This document shows, piece after piece, positions 46,966-56,300 of a stretch of DNA of 64,000 nt. The notes below the pieces were generated by a model, which was given only the letters and a program-made list of their open reading frames with translations, was not told the origin of the DNA and did no database searches. The stretch is from Actinophytocola sp963840275 (GTDB lineage: Bacteria > Actinomycetota > Actinomycetes > Mycobacteriales > Pseudonocardiaceae). Location of the stretch: assembly GCA_963840275.1 (NCBI GenBank), contig CAWIYK010000003.1, forward strand, positions 62,001 to 126,000, read 5' to 3'. The translations under genes were made by a program, and so were the position numbers. Numbering within the stretch: the stretch's first letter is position 1; each line of letters starts with the position of its first letter.

Positions 46966-48764
46966 CTGGCCACCTCCGACTCCACCTCGGCCGCGATCTC
47001 CTCGGTGTTCATCGAGTCGCCGAGGTAGGCCTCGATCACCTCCGGGCGCACGGCCACCTCGGCCGGTGTGCCGTCGGCGATCACGCCCCCGCTCGCGAGC
47101 ACCGTCACCTGGTCGCACAACGACATGACCAGGCCCATGTTGTGCTCGATCAACACCACCGTCACCCCACTGTCGCGAATGGACCGGACGATCTCGCTCA
47201 GCTGACCCACCTCCTGGCCGTTGAGCCCGGCGGCCGGTTCGTCGAGGAGCAGCAGCGTCGGCCCGGTCGCCATGGCTCTCGCGATCTCCAGCCTGCGCTG
47301 GATGCCGTAGGGCAGCGACCGGGGCGCAGCACCCGCGAAGTCGGCGAGCCCGAAGCGCTCGAGCAGCGCGTCGGCCCGCGCGCGCAGCTCGCGTTCACCG
47401 CGCAGCACCCCGACCGGCCACAGCAGGTACCGCCACACCGCCCACATCGACGACCGGTCCAGCGCGACGAGCACGTTGTCCCGCACGGTCATCTGACCGA
47501 ACAGCCGCAGGTTCTGGAACGTCCTCGCCAGGCCCAACCGCGAGAGCTGGTGCGGCCTGCGCCCGGTGATGACCCGCCCGTCGACGGACGCGGACCCGGC
47601 CGACACGCTGTAGATGCCGCTCACGATGTTGAACAGCGTGGTCTTCCCGGACCCGTTCGGCCCGACCACACCACGGATCTCCCCCGGGCTGACCGACATC
47701 GACACGTCGGTCAGTGCCTTGAGCCCCCGGAACTGCTTGCTGATGCCCGAGATCTCGAGACTCGCGCCGGGCTCGCCGCCCGGCTCGGTCTCGCCGGGCG
47801 TGAACGGCCGCAGGACCGCGCGCTCGTCGGCCGTGCGGCGGCGCAGCACCTGCCACAGCCGCGCCGGGATGCCGGCGAGGCCGGTCGGCGCGAACACCAC
47901 CATCAGCACCACGACGGCCCCGAACCCGAGCTGCGCGTAGACGGAGAAGTCGACCAGCGCCTCCCGCACCAGCGACAGCGCGACGGCGCCGACGACACAG
48001 CCCAGGATGCTCTGCCTGCCACCGATGATCACCATGGCGAGCAGGAGGAACATGTTGGCGATGCTGAAGGTCTCCGGCGCCACGTAGCGCACGAGCCCGG
48101 CGTACAGCACGCCGGCGACGCCGCCGTACATGCTCGCGAGCACGAATGCGGTCATCCGCAGGATCGGCACCGGTGCGCCGACCGCGCCCGCCGCGAGCGA
48201 GTCGTCGCGCATCGCCCGCATCCGGCGGCCGAGCCCGGTGCCGGCGATGAACCAGGCGAAACCCAGCGCGAGGCCGAGCACGATCAGCTCGAAGTAGTAG
48301 TACATGTACTCGTTCGACATGTCGATGCCGAACACCGGCGGCACCGGGATGCCGGAGATGCCGTCGGCGCCACCGGTGACGGTGCTGTTGGTGACCCAGT
48401 TGGTGAACGCCAGCGCCAGCCCGAGCGTGACGATGCCGAGGTAGTGGGACTGCATCCGCAGTGCCGGGATCCCCACGAACACCCCGACCAGCGCGGCCGC
48501 CAGCATCGCGAGTGCCGCGGAGGTCCAGAAGCCGAACCCGGCCCTGGTCGTGAGGATCGCGACGGCGTAGGCGCTGACCCCGAAGAACGCGACCTGTGCG
48601 AGGTTGATCTGGCCACCGACCCCCAGCGCGAGGCCGAGGCCGATGGCCAGCAGCGCGAACACGATGGCGATGTCCACCACGTGGATGCCGTACAGACCGA
48701 GCTGGTAGGGCAGGAACCAGGCCGCCACGGCGACGACGCAGAAGCCGGCGACGCGGAGTCTCAT
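46962..48764 (-). CDS. Fused LivM permease and LivG ATPase
   Basis: The 600-residue protein joins two Liv components. Residues about 1-325 form a LivM permease (ALGVGGQINLAQVAFFGVSA, GIPALRMQSHYLGIVTLGLA). About 340-590 is a LivG ATPase with GPNGSGKTTLFNIVSG, LARTFQNLRLFGQMTVRDNV, SLPYGIQRRLEIARAMATG, LLLDEPAAGLNG and LIEHNMGLVMSLCDQVTVL. The usual gap and stop between the genes are absent. The ATG overlaps LivH (ATGA), so the operon is H-MG-F. The fusion should fix one permease half to one ATPase. Confidence 0.93.
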   Translation of the reverse strand: MRLRVAGFCVVAVAAWFLPYQLGLYGIHVVDIAIVFALLAIGLGLALGVGGQINLAQVAFFGVSAYAVAILTTRAGFGFWTSAALAMLAAALVGVFVGIPALRMQSHYLGIVTLGLALAFTNWVTNSTVTGGADGISGIPVPPVFGIDMSNEYMYYYFELIVLGLALGFAWFIAGTGLGRRMRAMRDDSLAAGAVGAPVPILRMTAFVLASMYGGVAGVLYAGLVRYVAPETFSIANMFLLLAMVIIGGRQSILGCVVGAVALSLVREALVDFSVYAQLGFGAVVVLMVVFAPTGLAGIPARLWQVLRRRTADERAVLRPFTPGETEPGGEPGASLEISGISKQFRGLKALTDVSMSVSPGEIRGVVGPNGSGKTTLFNIVSGIYSVSAGSASVDGRVITGRRPHQLSRLGLARTFQNLRLFGQMTVRDNVLVALDRSSMWAVWRYLLWPVGVLRGERELRARADALLERFGLADFAGAAPRSLPYGIQRRLEIARAMATGPTLLLLDEPAAGLNGQEVGQLSEIVRSIRDSGVTVVLIEHNMGLVMSLCDQVTVLASGGVIADGTPAEVAVRPEVIEAYLGDSMNTEEIAAEVESEVAR

Positions 48765-49630
48765 GCGCGGTTCACCGTCCGCTCGCCGAACAGGCCGGTC
48801 GGCTTCACCATGATGACGACGGTGAACACCAGGAACACCACCAGCTCCGAGTAGGCCTGGAACCGGCCCGCCGCATAGGAGTCGAGGACGCCGATGGCGA
48901 GGCCGCCCACGATCGCGCCCGGGATGTTCCCGAAGCCGCCCAGGATGGCCGCCGCGAACCCCTTGATGCCCAGCGATCCGCCGAGCGTCGGGTTGACGTA
49001 CAGCATCGGCGCGACCAGCGCCCCGGCCAGTGCCGCGAGCCCGGCGCCGATGGCGAACGCGACGGCGTTGCTCCGCCCGACGTGGATGCCGACCGCCGTC
49101 GCCGCCTCGTGGTCCATCGCCACCGCCTGCATGGCCGCGCCTCGCTTGGTGCGCTGCAGGAACAGCACCAGCGCGACCGTCGCGAGCGCGGCGATGCCCA
49201 GCACGACGAGACTGTAGGTCCGGATGCGGATGCCGAACACGTCGAGCGGCTCGGTGTCCACCGGGGTGGGCACCGCGTGCCCGGTGGCGCCCCAGATGAT
49301 CGTGGCGAGTGCCTCGAGGACCATCCCGAAGCCGATCGTGCCGATCAGCATGAGGTCGAAGTCCTTGTTCTCCAACGGTCGCAGCACGCGCTCGATGACG
49401 AGCCCGATCATCCCGGTGACCACCATGGCCACCGGGATCGCGACGAAGAACGGCAGTCTCGCGGACATGTAGAACGTCGAGGCCGCGTAGGCGCCGATCA
49501 TCACCACCTGGCCGTGTGCGAAGTTGACCAGGCCCATCGTCCGGTAGACGATCGAGAAACCCATGGCCACCAAGGCGTAGACGGCGCCGAACCCGAGACC
49601 GCCGACCAGGGTCTGGAAGAATACCTCCAT
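48761..49630 (-). CDS. livH: ABC permease, LivH type
   Basis: The 289-residue membrane protein has about eight transmembrane segments and the LivH landmarks YALVAMGFSIVYRTMGLVNF, AHGQVVMIGAY, AMQAVAMDHEAATAVGIHVG and KGFAAAILGGFGNIPGAIVG. It forms the permease with the LivM half of the next gene. The ATG at 49630 follows the binding-protein stop by 3 bases. Confidence 0.94.
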   Translation of the reverse strand: MEVFFQTLVGGLGFGAVYALVAMGFSIVYRTMGLVNFAHGQVVMIGAYAASTFYMSARLPFFVAIPVAMVVTGMIGLVIERVLRPLENKDFDLMLIGTIGFGMVLEALATIIWGATGHAVPTPVDTEPLDVFGIRIRTYSLVVLGIAALATVALVLFLQRTKRGAAMQAVAMDHEAATAVGIHVGRSNAVAFAIGAGLAALAGALVAPMLYVNPTLGGSLGIKGFAAAILGGFGNIPGAIVGGLAIGVLDSYAAGRFQAYSELVVFLVFTVVIMVKPTGLFGERTVNRA

Positions 49631-49633
49631 GGG

Positions 49634-50788
49634 TCAGCCGGCGGATTCGGCGACGAGCTTGCCGGAGGTGATGACGCCGATCGAGGTGGCGTGGATGCCC
49701 ACCCCGCTCTCGTCGTAGTCGAAGTCGCCGAGCAGCCCGTCGTACTTGGTCGCCCGAATCGCGTCGGCGAGCTCCTGCCCGGTGGCGCCGTCGCTGTTCT
49801 TCAGCGCGGTGAACACGATGTTGGCGCCGTCGTAGGCCTTCGCGCCGTGCAGTTCGGCCTCCTCGTCGTGCGCCTTCTGGTAGGCCTTGGCGAACGCGCG
49901 GGACGCGTCGTCGGCGTCGTTGCTCAGGTACGGCGAGCTGACCACCGTGCCCTCGGCGTTGGCCGCGCCCGCGGTCTCCAGGTACACCGGCGTGCCCATG
50001 GGCGCCGCGCCCGCGACCGTCGCGGTGATGCCCAACTCCCTGGCCTGCTTGACGATCAGCCCGGCCGCGACCTCCTCGGCGCCGACGAACAACACGTCGG
50101 GCGCCTTCTGCCGGATCGAGGTGAGCGCGGCGCTGAAGTCCTTCTGGTCGGTGGTGACCACCTGGTCGTCGACCGGCGTGAGACCCCGGCTCGCGATCGC
50201 CTTCGTGAACGCCTCCCGCTCGCCCTTGCCGTAGGAGCCGTTGTTGGAGATGAGCGCGATCTTCTTGGCGCCCTTGTCGTCGACGAGGTACTTGGCGAGC
50301 GTCTCGTCGTAGGTGTTGCTCGTCGGTCCGTTGTAGAACGCGAACGGGCTCTTGGTGGCCGCGATCGCGGGCGACTGGCCGGAGGTGATGTTCGGGATCT
50401 TCGACTGCTGCAGGATCGGGATCATCGCGACGGTCACCGCGCTCTCCGCGGTGCCGATCATCGCGACCGCGCCCTCGCTCGCGATCTTGCGAGCCAGGTT
50501 CGTGCCGACCGTCGGGTCGCCCTGGTCGTCGAACAGCTCCAGCTCGATCTCGCGGCCGTTGATGCCGCCTTTGGCGTTCCACTCGTCAGCGGCGAGCTTC
50601 GCGCCTTTCCACTCCCACTGGCCGAGCGAGCTGAGCTGCCCGCTCTGCGCGTTGACCACCGCGATCTTGATCGGGCCCGCGGAGCTCTCCTCCGACGACG
50701 ATGAACTTCCCGGGGCGCTGCACGCGATGCTCGCGGTGGCGAGCGCGGCGGCGGACACGAGCACTCGCACCATTCGTGATCTGGCCAT
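49634..50788 (-). CDS. ABC substrate-binding lipoprotein, LivK/Leu-Ile-Val-binding type
   Basis: The 384-residue lipoprotein has a lipobox in TASIACSAP, then a Ser-rich linker, and the type I periplasmic-binding fold: IKIAVVNAQSGQLSSLGQW, NLARKIASEGAVAMIGT, PNITSGQSPAIAATKSPFAF and ADAIRATKYDGLLGDFDYD. Binding pocket residues are not obvious, so the substrate may be an aromatic acid or other carboxylate rather than an amino acid. It starts the Liv operon. Confidence 0.93.
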   Translation of the reverse strand: MARSRMVRVLVSAAALATASIACSAPGSSSSSEESSAGPIKIAVVNAQSGQLSSLGQWEWKGAKLAADEWNAKGGINGREIELELFDDQGDPTVGTNLARKIASEGAVAMIGTAESAVTVAMIPILQQSKIPNITSGQSPAIAATKSPFAFYNGPTSNTYDETLAKYLVDDKGAKKIALISNNGSYGKGEREAFTKAIASRGLTPVDDQVVTTDQKDFSAALTSIRQKAPDVLFVGAEEVAAGLIVKQARELGITATVAGAAPMGTPVYLETAGAANAEGTVVSSPYLSNDADDASRAFAKAYQKAHDEEAELHGAKAYDGANIVFTALKNSDGATGQELADAIRATKYDGLLGDFDYDESGVGIHATSIGVITSGKLVAESAG

Positions 50789-50820
50789 GAACTGTCACCT
50801 CATTGTGGGTAATTCAGGGA

Positions 50821-52560
50821 CTAATCGAACACGCCGCTGTAGATGTCCTTGATGTTCCAATGTCCTGGCGTGGGAACGGGTTCGTTCACCATCGGGACGT
50901 CGAGCACCGCCGGTCGGCGCCGCTGGATGGCGTCGCGGAGCGCCGCGGCGAGGTCTGCCGGTTTCTCGACGAGATAGCCGTCGGCGCCGCACGCGCGGCC
51001 GTAGGCGGCGAAGTCGGGGGAGTAGGGGTTGCCGTCGGAGTCGGTGAACTCACATCCGTAGCTGGCCCCGAAGCTCGCGGCCTGCAGGTCGGCGATGGTG
51101 CCGTGCGCGCGGTTGTTCATCACCAGGAAGATCACCGGCAGTCCCTGCTCGACGGCCATCGGCACCGCGGGGAGCTGGGCGCTCATGCCGCCGTCGCCGA
51201 CGAGCGCGACCACCACGCGGTCCGGGTCGGCGAGCTGCGTACCGACCGCGGCGGCCGGCCCGAAGCCCATGGTGGACAGTCCGCCCGGCGTGACGAATCG
51301 GCCCTCCGGTGGCAGTTCGTAGCACTGCGCGACGCCGTTCTTGTTCCAGCCGACGTCGGTGACGAGCACCGCGTCGGCCGGCAGCGCGTCCCGCAGGTCG
51401 GTGAGGATGCGTTCCGGCCGGAGCGGGAAGTCCTCGCTGCGGCCACGTTCCCGGCTCGCGGCGAACAGTTCCCGCCGCGCGGCCCCGATCGTCTCGCGCA
51501 GCGCCGGGCGCTCCGTCCGTTGTGGACTGAGCGCAACCACGGCGTCGGCGATCGCCTCGACCGCGAGCGTGACGTCGGCGACGGCGCCGATCTCGACCGG
51601 ATAGTTCCTGCCGATCTCGGCGGGGTCGATGTCGATCTGGATGAGCCGCGCCGGCGGGAACCGCCAGGTGTAGTCGGAGTTCCAGGAGCTGGCGTCGGTC
51701 TCGGCGAACCGGGTCGCGAGCGCGAGTACCACGTCCGCGTCCATTGTGTACTTGTTGGTGAGGTCGAGGCCCCAGAACCCGGTCATCCCCATGACGAGCG
51801 GGTGCCGGTCGTCGACGGTGCCCTTCGCCATGAGGGAGTGCGCGATCGGGATGTCCAGCTGCTCGGCGAGCCGCAGCAGCGCCACCCGGCCCTGCTCGCC
51901 GCGCAGACCGCCACCGACATAGATCAACGGCTTCTCGGCGCCGACGAGCGCTTCCGCGATCCGGTGCGCCTCTTCCGGCGGCAGCGCCGGGGCCGTGCCG
52001 CGCGCGACGAGTGGGTACGCGGTCGCCGACTCCGCGGAAACCTGACGGGAGAACAGATCCATGGGGACGTTCAGCAGAACGGTGCCCGGCCGTCCCGAGG
52101 TCGCCGTCCAGAACGCGCGCTCGGTGAACCGCGCGATGTCCTCGGCCCGGTGCGCGTGCCACGCCCGCTTCACGAACGGCGCGTAGATCGCCGTCTGCGA
52201 CGCGTCCGCGTGCAGGTTCACCTCCTGGTGCGGATGCCTGCCGTGGAAGTAGGACGGGATGTCCCCGGCGATGGTGATCAGCGGGACCGAGTCCAGCGCC
52301 GCGGTCGCGACGCCCGTGACGGCGTTCATCATTCCCGGTCCCACGTGGACCAGCAGCACGCCCGGCTTCCCCGTCATGCGCGCGTACCCGTCGGCGGCAT
52401 GCGCCGCGGTCTGCTCGTGCCTCGCGATGACGAACCGGATGTCGCTGCGGCCCAAGGCGTCCAGGAACGCGATGTTCGTGTGGCCACAGGTGCCGAAGAC
52501 GTACTCGACCCCGTAGGACTCGAGCTGGGTCACCAGCGCCTGCGCGGCGGTGACGGTCAT
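50821..52560 (-). CDS. Thiamine-diphosphate enzyme, acetolactate-synthase-like
   Basis: The 579-residue protein has the three-domain ThDP layout. Catalytic Glu49 is in IARHEQTAAHAADGYARM, the middle domain has YVGGGLRGEQGRVALLRLAE, and the cofactor motif is GDGGMSAQLPAVPMA ending at MNN. The group includes benzoylformate decarboxylase, acetolactate synthase and sulfoacetaldehyde acetyltransferase; the substrate cannot be told. It overlaps the aldehyde dehydrogenase by 4 bases, so a 2-oxo acid may be decarboxylated and the aldehyde then oxidised. That sequence is inference. Confidence 0.9.
   Translation of the reverse strand: MTVTAAQALVTQLESYGVEYVFGTCGHTNIAFLDALGRSDIRFVIARHEQTAAHAADGYARMTGKPGVLLVHVGPGMMNAVTGVATAALDSVPLITIAGDIPSYFHGRHPHQEVNLHADASQTAIYAPFVKRAWHAHRAEDIARFTERAFWTATSGRPGTVLLNVPMDLFSRQVSAESATAYPLVARGTAPALPPEEAHRIAEALVGAEKPLIYVGGGLRGEQGRVALLRLAEQLDIPIAHSLMAKGTVDDRHPLVMGMTGFWGLDLTNKYTMDADVVLALATRFAETDASSWNSDYTWRFPPARLIQIDIDPAEIGRNYPVEIGAVADVTLAVEAIADAVVALSPQRTERPALRETIGAARRELFAASRERGRSEDFPLRPERILTDLRDALPADAVLVTDVGWNKNGVAQCYELPPEGRFVTPGGLSTMGFGPAAAVGTQLADPDRVVVALVGDGGMSAQLPAVPMAVEQGLPVIFLVMNNRAHGTIADLQAASFGASYGCEFTDSDGNPYSPDFAAYGRACGADGYLVEKPADLAAALRDAIQRRRPAVLDVPMVNEPVPTPGHWNIKDIYSGVFD
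51515..51527 (-). repeat. 13-bp palindromic word, copy 7
   Basis: GTCCACAACGGAC on the minus strand, inside the ThDP enzyme gene; the one copy in a different codon phase. Confidence 0.7.
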
Positions 52561-54038
52561 GACTCCCCCCAGATGGACATGCCCCGCAGGATCAGGGTCT
52601 TGACCACCGTGTAGTCCTCGATCATCTGGGCCGGCGCCTCCCGCCCGAAGCCGGAGTCCTTCACGCCGCCGAACGGCACGTGGTCGAGCCGGTAGTTCGA
52701 CGACCCGTTCACGATCAGGCCGCCGACCTGCAGGTCCCGCCACGTCCGGAACACCGTGGCGACGTCGTTGGTGAACAGGCCGGCCTGCAGGCCGTACCTG
52801 CTGGCGTTGCACGTCTCGACGACGTCGGCGAGGTCGTCGAACGGGAGGACGGCGACGAGCGCGCCGAACACCTCCTCGGTGACGAGCGTCGCGTCGGCGG
52901 GCGGGTCGGCGACCACCGCGGGCCGCAGGGTCGCGCCGTCGCGCTCGCCGCCGACCACGAGCCGTGCACCGGACGCCGTGGCCTGCGCGATCCACTTCTC
53001 CACGCGCGTGGCCGCGTCGTCGTCCACCATGGACCCGACGTCGGTGGCCGGGTCGAGCGGGTCGCCGACGGTGAGCCCGGCGACCTCGGCGCGGAACAGG
53101 TCGACGAACTCGTCGAACCGGCCGCGCTGCACGTAGACGCGTTGCACGGAGATGCAGCTCTGGCCGGAGTTGCTGTACCCGGTGCGCGCGCAGGTCCTGG
53201 CCGCGTGCGCGAGGTCCGCGTCCCCGCACACGATCGTCGCCGCGTTCCCGCCCAGCTCCAGCACGAGCCGCTTCGCCCCGGCGGCACGAGCGACGGCGGC
53301 GCCCGTCTCCGGGCTGCCGGTGAAGCTGACGACGCTCACCTCGGGCGCCGCGCACAGTGCGGCGCCGACGTCCCCGCCGCCGTGCAGCAGCTGGACCGCC
53401 TCGGGCGGCATGCCCGCTTCGAGCACGAGAGCGACCATGGCGGTGGTGGTGGCCGGTGCCTGCGGCGGCGCCTTGACGAGCGTGGTGTTGCCCGCCGCGA
53501 ACGAGGCGCCGAGCTTGTGCGCGAGGAGGTTCGCCGGGGCGTTGAACGGCGTGATCGCGAGCGCGACCCCGGCGGGCGCGCGGTAGGTGAGGGCGGTGTT
53601 CCCCACGCCGCGGGCCCAGCCGGCGACCGGCAGTGTCTCGCCGCCGATCTGCCGGGCCTCGACCGCACACACCGCGAACGTGTCCGCCACGCGGTCCATC
53701 TCGCCCAGCCCGTCCTTCACCGGCTTGCCCAGCTCACGGGCGATCAGCCGGGCGACGTCGGCGCGGTGGGCCGTCGCCAGCGCGGCGGCGCGCTCGAGCA
53801 CCCCCGCCCTCGTGGCCGGCGCCATGGCGGCGACCGTCCGCGCGCCGGAGCGGGCGAACTCCCGTGCGGCCGCGACCTGTTCCGGCGACGCGGGGTAGGC
53901 GCGCGAGACGACCTCGCGGACGTACGGTCCGACCCGTCCCACGGGGGAGCCCTGCGTGGTCCACCGGCCTGCCACGTACGCCGGTGCGTCGGTGATCGAG
54001 TCGGATCTGGCCTGTTCGAGAACGTCGGGCAGCACCAC
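52557..54038 (-). CDS. Aldehyde dehydrogenase
   Basis: The 493-residue NAD(P)-dependent enzyme has the nucleotide site ITPFNAPANLLAHKLG, the Glu in LELGGNAATIV and the catalytic Cys in SNSGQSCISVQRVYV, plus EEVFGALVAVLPFD and a C-terminal FGGVKDSGFGRE. It resembles methylmalonate-semialdehyde or glycolaldehyde-type dehydrogenases in overall layout. GTG 54038 has GAGGAG upstream. It is expressed with the ThDP enzyme and shares the IclR gap. Confidence 0.93.
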   Translation of the reverse strand: MVLPDVLEQARSDSITDAPAYVAGRWTTQGSPVGRVGPYVREVVSRAYPASPEQVAAAREFARSGARTVAAMAPATRAGVLERAAALATAHRADVARLIARELGKPVKDGLGEMDRVADTFAVCAVEARQIGGETLPVAGWARGVGNTALTYRAPAGVALAITPFNAPANLLAHKLGASFAAGNTTLVKAPPQAPATTTAMVALVLEAGMPPEAVQLLHGGGDVGAALCAAPEVSVVSFTGSPETGAAVARAAGAKRLVLELGGNAATIVCGDADLAHAARTCARTGYSNSGQSCISVQRVYVQRGRFDEFVDLFRAEVAGLTVGDPLDPATDVGSMVDDDAATRVEKWIAQATASGARLVVGGERDGATLRPAVVADPPADATLVTEEVFGALVAVLPFDDLADVVETCNASRYGLQAGLFTNDVATVFRTWRDLQVGGLIVNGSSNYRLDHVPFGGVKDSGFGREAPAQMIEDYTVVKTLILRGMSIWGES

Positions 54039-54067
54039 AGTTCTCCTCGCGAACCATCAAGCGGTAC

Positions 54068-54087
54068 ATCTGGACCGCTGTACGGAC
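54068..54087 (+). promoter_or_regulatory. Second copy of the shared element, IclR gap
   Basis: This 20-base site in the 163-base gap 54039-54201 between the aldehyde dehydrogenase and IclR starts agrees with 44941-44960 at 14 positions. GTAC occurs on both sides (54064-54067 region and 54080-54083), giving partial symmetry. Confidence 0.4.
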
Positions 54088-54201
54088 TGGGTGTAACGTA
54101 CGGCTCGCCACTTTCGCTGGCAAGTCTTCGAGTCGAAGAAACTGGACGAAGCGGAGGCGAAACGGTGAGGATGGTGGATCGTCGTGGCAAGAGGGGAAAC
54201 C

Positions 54202-55023
54202 GTGGTGAAGTCGACCGGTACGGAGCAGTCCGCCGAGCAGCGTCTCGACGCGGGCGACACCGGTGAGACCGCCGGCGAGACCCAAGGCGTGCGCAGTGTC
54301 CAGCGCGCCATCGACATCCTCGGGTTGCTCACCGAGACCACGCCCGCGATCTCCGTCGGCGAGATCGTGCGGGCCACCGGTCTCGCGAAGACGACCGTGA
54401 TCCGGCTCGTGCAGACCCTCGAGCAGAACGGTCTGCTGTGGTCCACGGCCAAGGGCTACATGGCGGGCCCCAGCCTGTGGCGGTGGGCGCATCTCGCCCG
54501 CGGCAGCTGGGAGCTCCCGCCCGAGACCAAGGAGCTGATGCGCGGCCTCGCGCAGCGGCAGCGCGAGACCGTCAACCTCTACGTCGCCCGCGACATCTAC
54601 CGCGTGTGCGTCGCCCAGCAGGAGAGCCCGCAGCCACTGCGCCACGTCGTGCACGTCGGCGACGAGCTGCCGCTGTGGGCGGGCGCCTCGTCGAAGATCC
54701 TGCTGCAGAACTCCGACGGCGCGCACCTGTCCCGAGTGGCCCGCAGCTCACCGTACGGCCCGGACTACCTCGACTCCCTACGCGCGCAGATCGACGAGGC
54801 GGCGGCGCGGGGCTACGCCTTCAGCCACGGTGAACGCGAGGCGGGACTTTCCGCCGTCGCGGTTCCCGTCCTCGGCCGGTCCGGCTCGGTGATCGCGGCG
54901 CTGTCGCTGTCCGGGCCGACCGTGCGTTTCCCCGACGAACGCATTCGCGAGTTCGTCGCCGCGCTCGTCGAGGTGGCCGGGCACATGACCGAACGCGGCT
55001 TCGACCACCCATTCCGCATGTAG
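54202..55023 (+). CDS. IclR family regulator
   Basis: The protein (about 273 residues) has an N-terminal winged helix (about 32-100: RAIDILGLLTETTPAISVGE, LAKTTVIRLVQTLEQNGLLW) and a C-terminal effector domain (about 120-270, DEAAARGYAFSHGEREAGLS). IclR proteins sense carboxylate or aromatic intermediates and often control such catabolic operons. AGAGGGG lies directly upstream of GTG 54202; the frame opens at GTG 54184. It is the only dedicated regulator in the 39-57.5 kb island and divides its two arms. Confidence 0.9.
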   Translation: MVKSTGTEQSAEQRLDAGDTGETAGETQGVRSVQRAIDILGLLTETTPAISVGEIVRATGLAKTTVIRLVQTLEQNGLLWSTAKGYMAGPSLWRWAHLARGSWELPPETKELMRGLAQRQRETVNLYVARDIYRVCVAQQESPQPLRHVVHVGDELPLWAGASSKILLQNSDGAHLSRVARSSPYGPDYLDSLRAQIDEAAARGYAFSHGEREAGLSAVAVPVLGRSGSVIAALSLSGPTVRFPDERIREFVAALVEVAGHMTERGFDHPFRM

Positions 55024-55085
55024 GTCCATCGGCCGGTGCGGTGCCCTTTTCAATTCTGCGCGTCATTCGCAGAAGGAGTAGACGC

Positions 55086-56300
55086 ATGGAAAAACCACCG
55101 TTGCACGGAATTCGGGTGCTCGACCTCACCAACGTGCTCGCCGGCCCGTACTGCAGCTACCAGCTGATGCTCTTCGGCGCCGAGGTGGTCAAGGTCGAGG
55201 TGCCCGGATCCGGTGACCTGGCACGACATCTCGGCCCGGACCCCGAGCTGAACCGCGCCGGCGTCGGCGCCTCCTTCCTCGCGCAGAACGCCGGCAAGAA
55301 ATCGATAGAACTGGACCTGAAGGACTCGGCACAACGTGCGACGTTCGAGGACCTGATCCGCGGCGCGGACGTCCTTCTCGAGAATTTCCGGGCCGGGGTG
55401 CTCGCCCGGCTGGGCTTCAGCTGGGAACGGCTGCACGAGATCAACCCCGCGCTCGTCTACTGCGCGATCACGGGGTTCGGGCAGACCGGCCCGATGAGCC
55501 AGGCACCCGCGTACGACCAGATCATCCAGGGGCTGTCCGGGATGATGAGCATCACCGGCACCGAGGACACCGCGCCACTGCGCGTCGGTTTCCCGGTCTG
55601 CGACACCGTCGGCGGGCTGATGGCCGCGCTGTCGATCTCCTCGGCGCTGGTCGGCCGCGCGCGGACCGGCGAGGGCTGCTTCCTCGACCTGTCGATGCTC
55701 GAGGCGTCGATCTCGGCGATGGGCTGGGCCGTCTCCCACTACGTGATCAGCGGGGCCCGGCCGGAACCCATGGGCCAGCAGAACGTCACCGCCGCGCCGT
55801 CGGGCACCTTCGAGACCGCGGACGGGCTGCTCAACATCGCCGCCAACCGGCAGGCGCAGTTCGAGAAGCTGTGCGGGCTGCTCGACCGGACCGACCTGAT
55901 GACCGACCCGAGGTTCGCCGACCGCGAGGCACGCAAACGGCACCGGGACGCGCTGAACTCCGAACTGACGCACGAACTGCGCAAGCGCACCGCCGCCGAG
56001 TGGGAACGGCTCCTGCCAGCGGTCGGGGTGCCCGCGGCGCGGATCCTGGACGTGCCGCAGGCGGTGGAGTCCGAACAGTTGGCACACCGGGGTTTCTTCA
56101 CCGACGTGCCGTTTCCCGGCGACGCCGGTCGGGTCGTGCGCACCAGCGGGAACGGGGTGCTGGTCAACGGGGCGCCGTTGCGTGCGGCCGGCGCGCCACC
56201 CGTGCTCGGCGAGCACAACGCGGAGACCGGGGAGTTCGTCACCCGCTGGGGCGACGGGCACCGCCCGGTGTCCGTCGCCGCGACCGAGGACGACCGGTGA
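55086..56300 (+). CDS. CoA-transferase family III (CaiB/BaiF)
   Basis: The 404-residue enzyme has RVLDLTNVLAGPYCSYQLML, the catalytic Asp region in YDQIIQGLSGMM, NAGKKSIELDLKD and the C-terminal domain. It moves CoA from an acyl-CoA to a carboxylic acid. ATG 55086 follows AAGGAG. It is coupled (GTGA) to the citryl-CoA-lyase-like gene, so activation and then C-C cleavage of the CoA ester is the likely plan. Confidence 0.93.
   Translation: MEKPPLHGIRVLDLTNVLAGPYCSYQLMLFGAEVVKVEVPGSGDLARHLGPDPELNRAGVGASFLAQNAGKKSIELDLKDSAQRATFEDLIRGADVLLENFRAGVLARLGFSWERLHEINPALVYCAITGFGQTGPMSQAPAYDQIIQGLSGMMSITGTEDTAPLRVGFPVCDTVGGLMAALSISSALVGRARTGEGCFLDLSMLEASISAMGWAVSHYVISGARPEPMGQQNVTAAPSGTFETADGLLNIAANRQAQFEKLCGLLDRTDLMTDPRFADREARKRHRDALNSELTHELRKRTAAEWERLLPAVGVPAARILDVPQAVESEQLAHRGFFTDVPFPGDAGRVVRTSGNGVLVNGAPLRAAGAPPVLGEHNAETGEFVTRWGDGHRPVSVAATEDDR

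Noticed and set aside
46962..50582. A single 1206-codon minus frame running from LivG back past LivM
   Set aside because: Only the part from 48764 onward is the real LivM-LivG protein; upstream it crosses LivH and the binding protein in a shadow frame. LivH has its own clear start and stop.
50821..53670. A 949-codon frame suggesting a larger ThDP enzyme
   Set aside because: The extra N-terminus is the aldehyde dehydrogenase read in the wrong frame. The enzyme begins at ATG 52560 in the normal ATG-overlap position.
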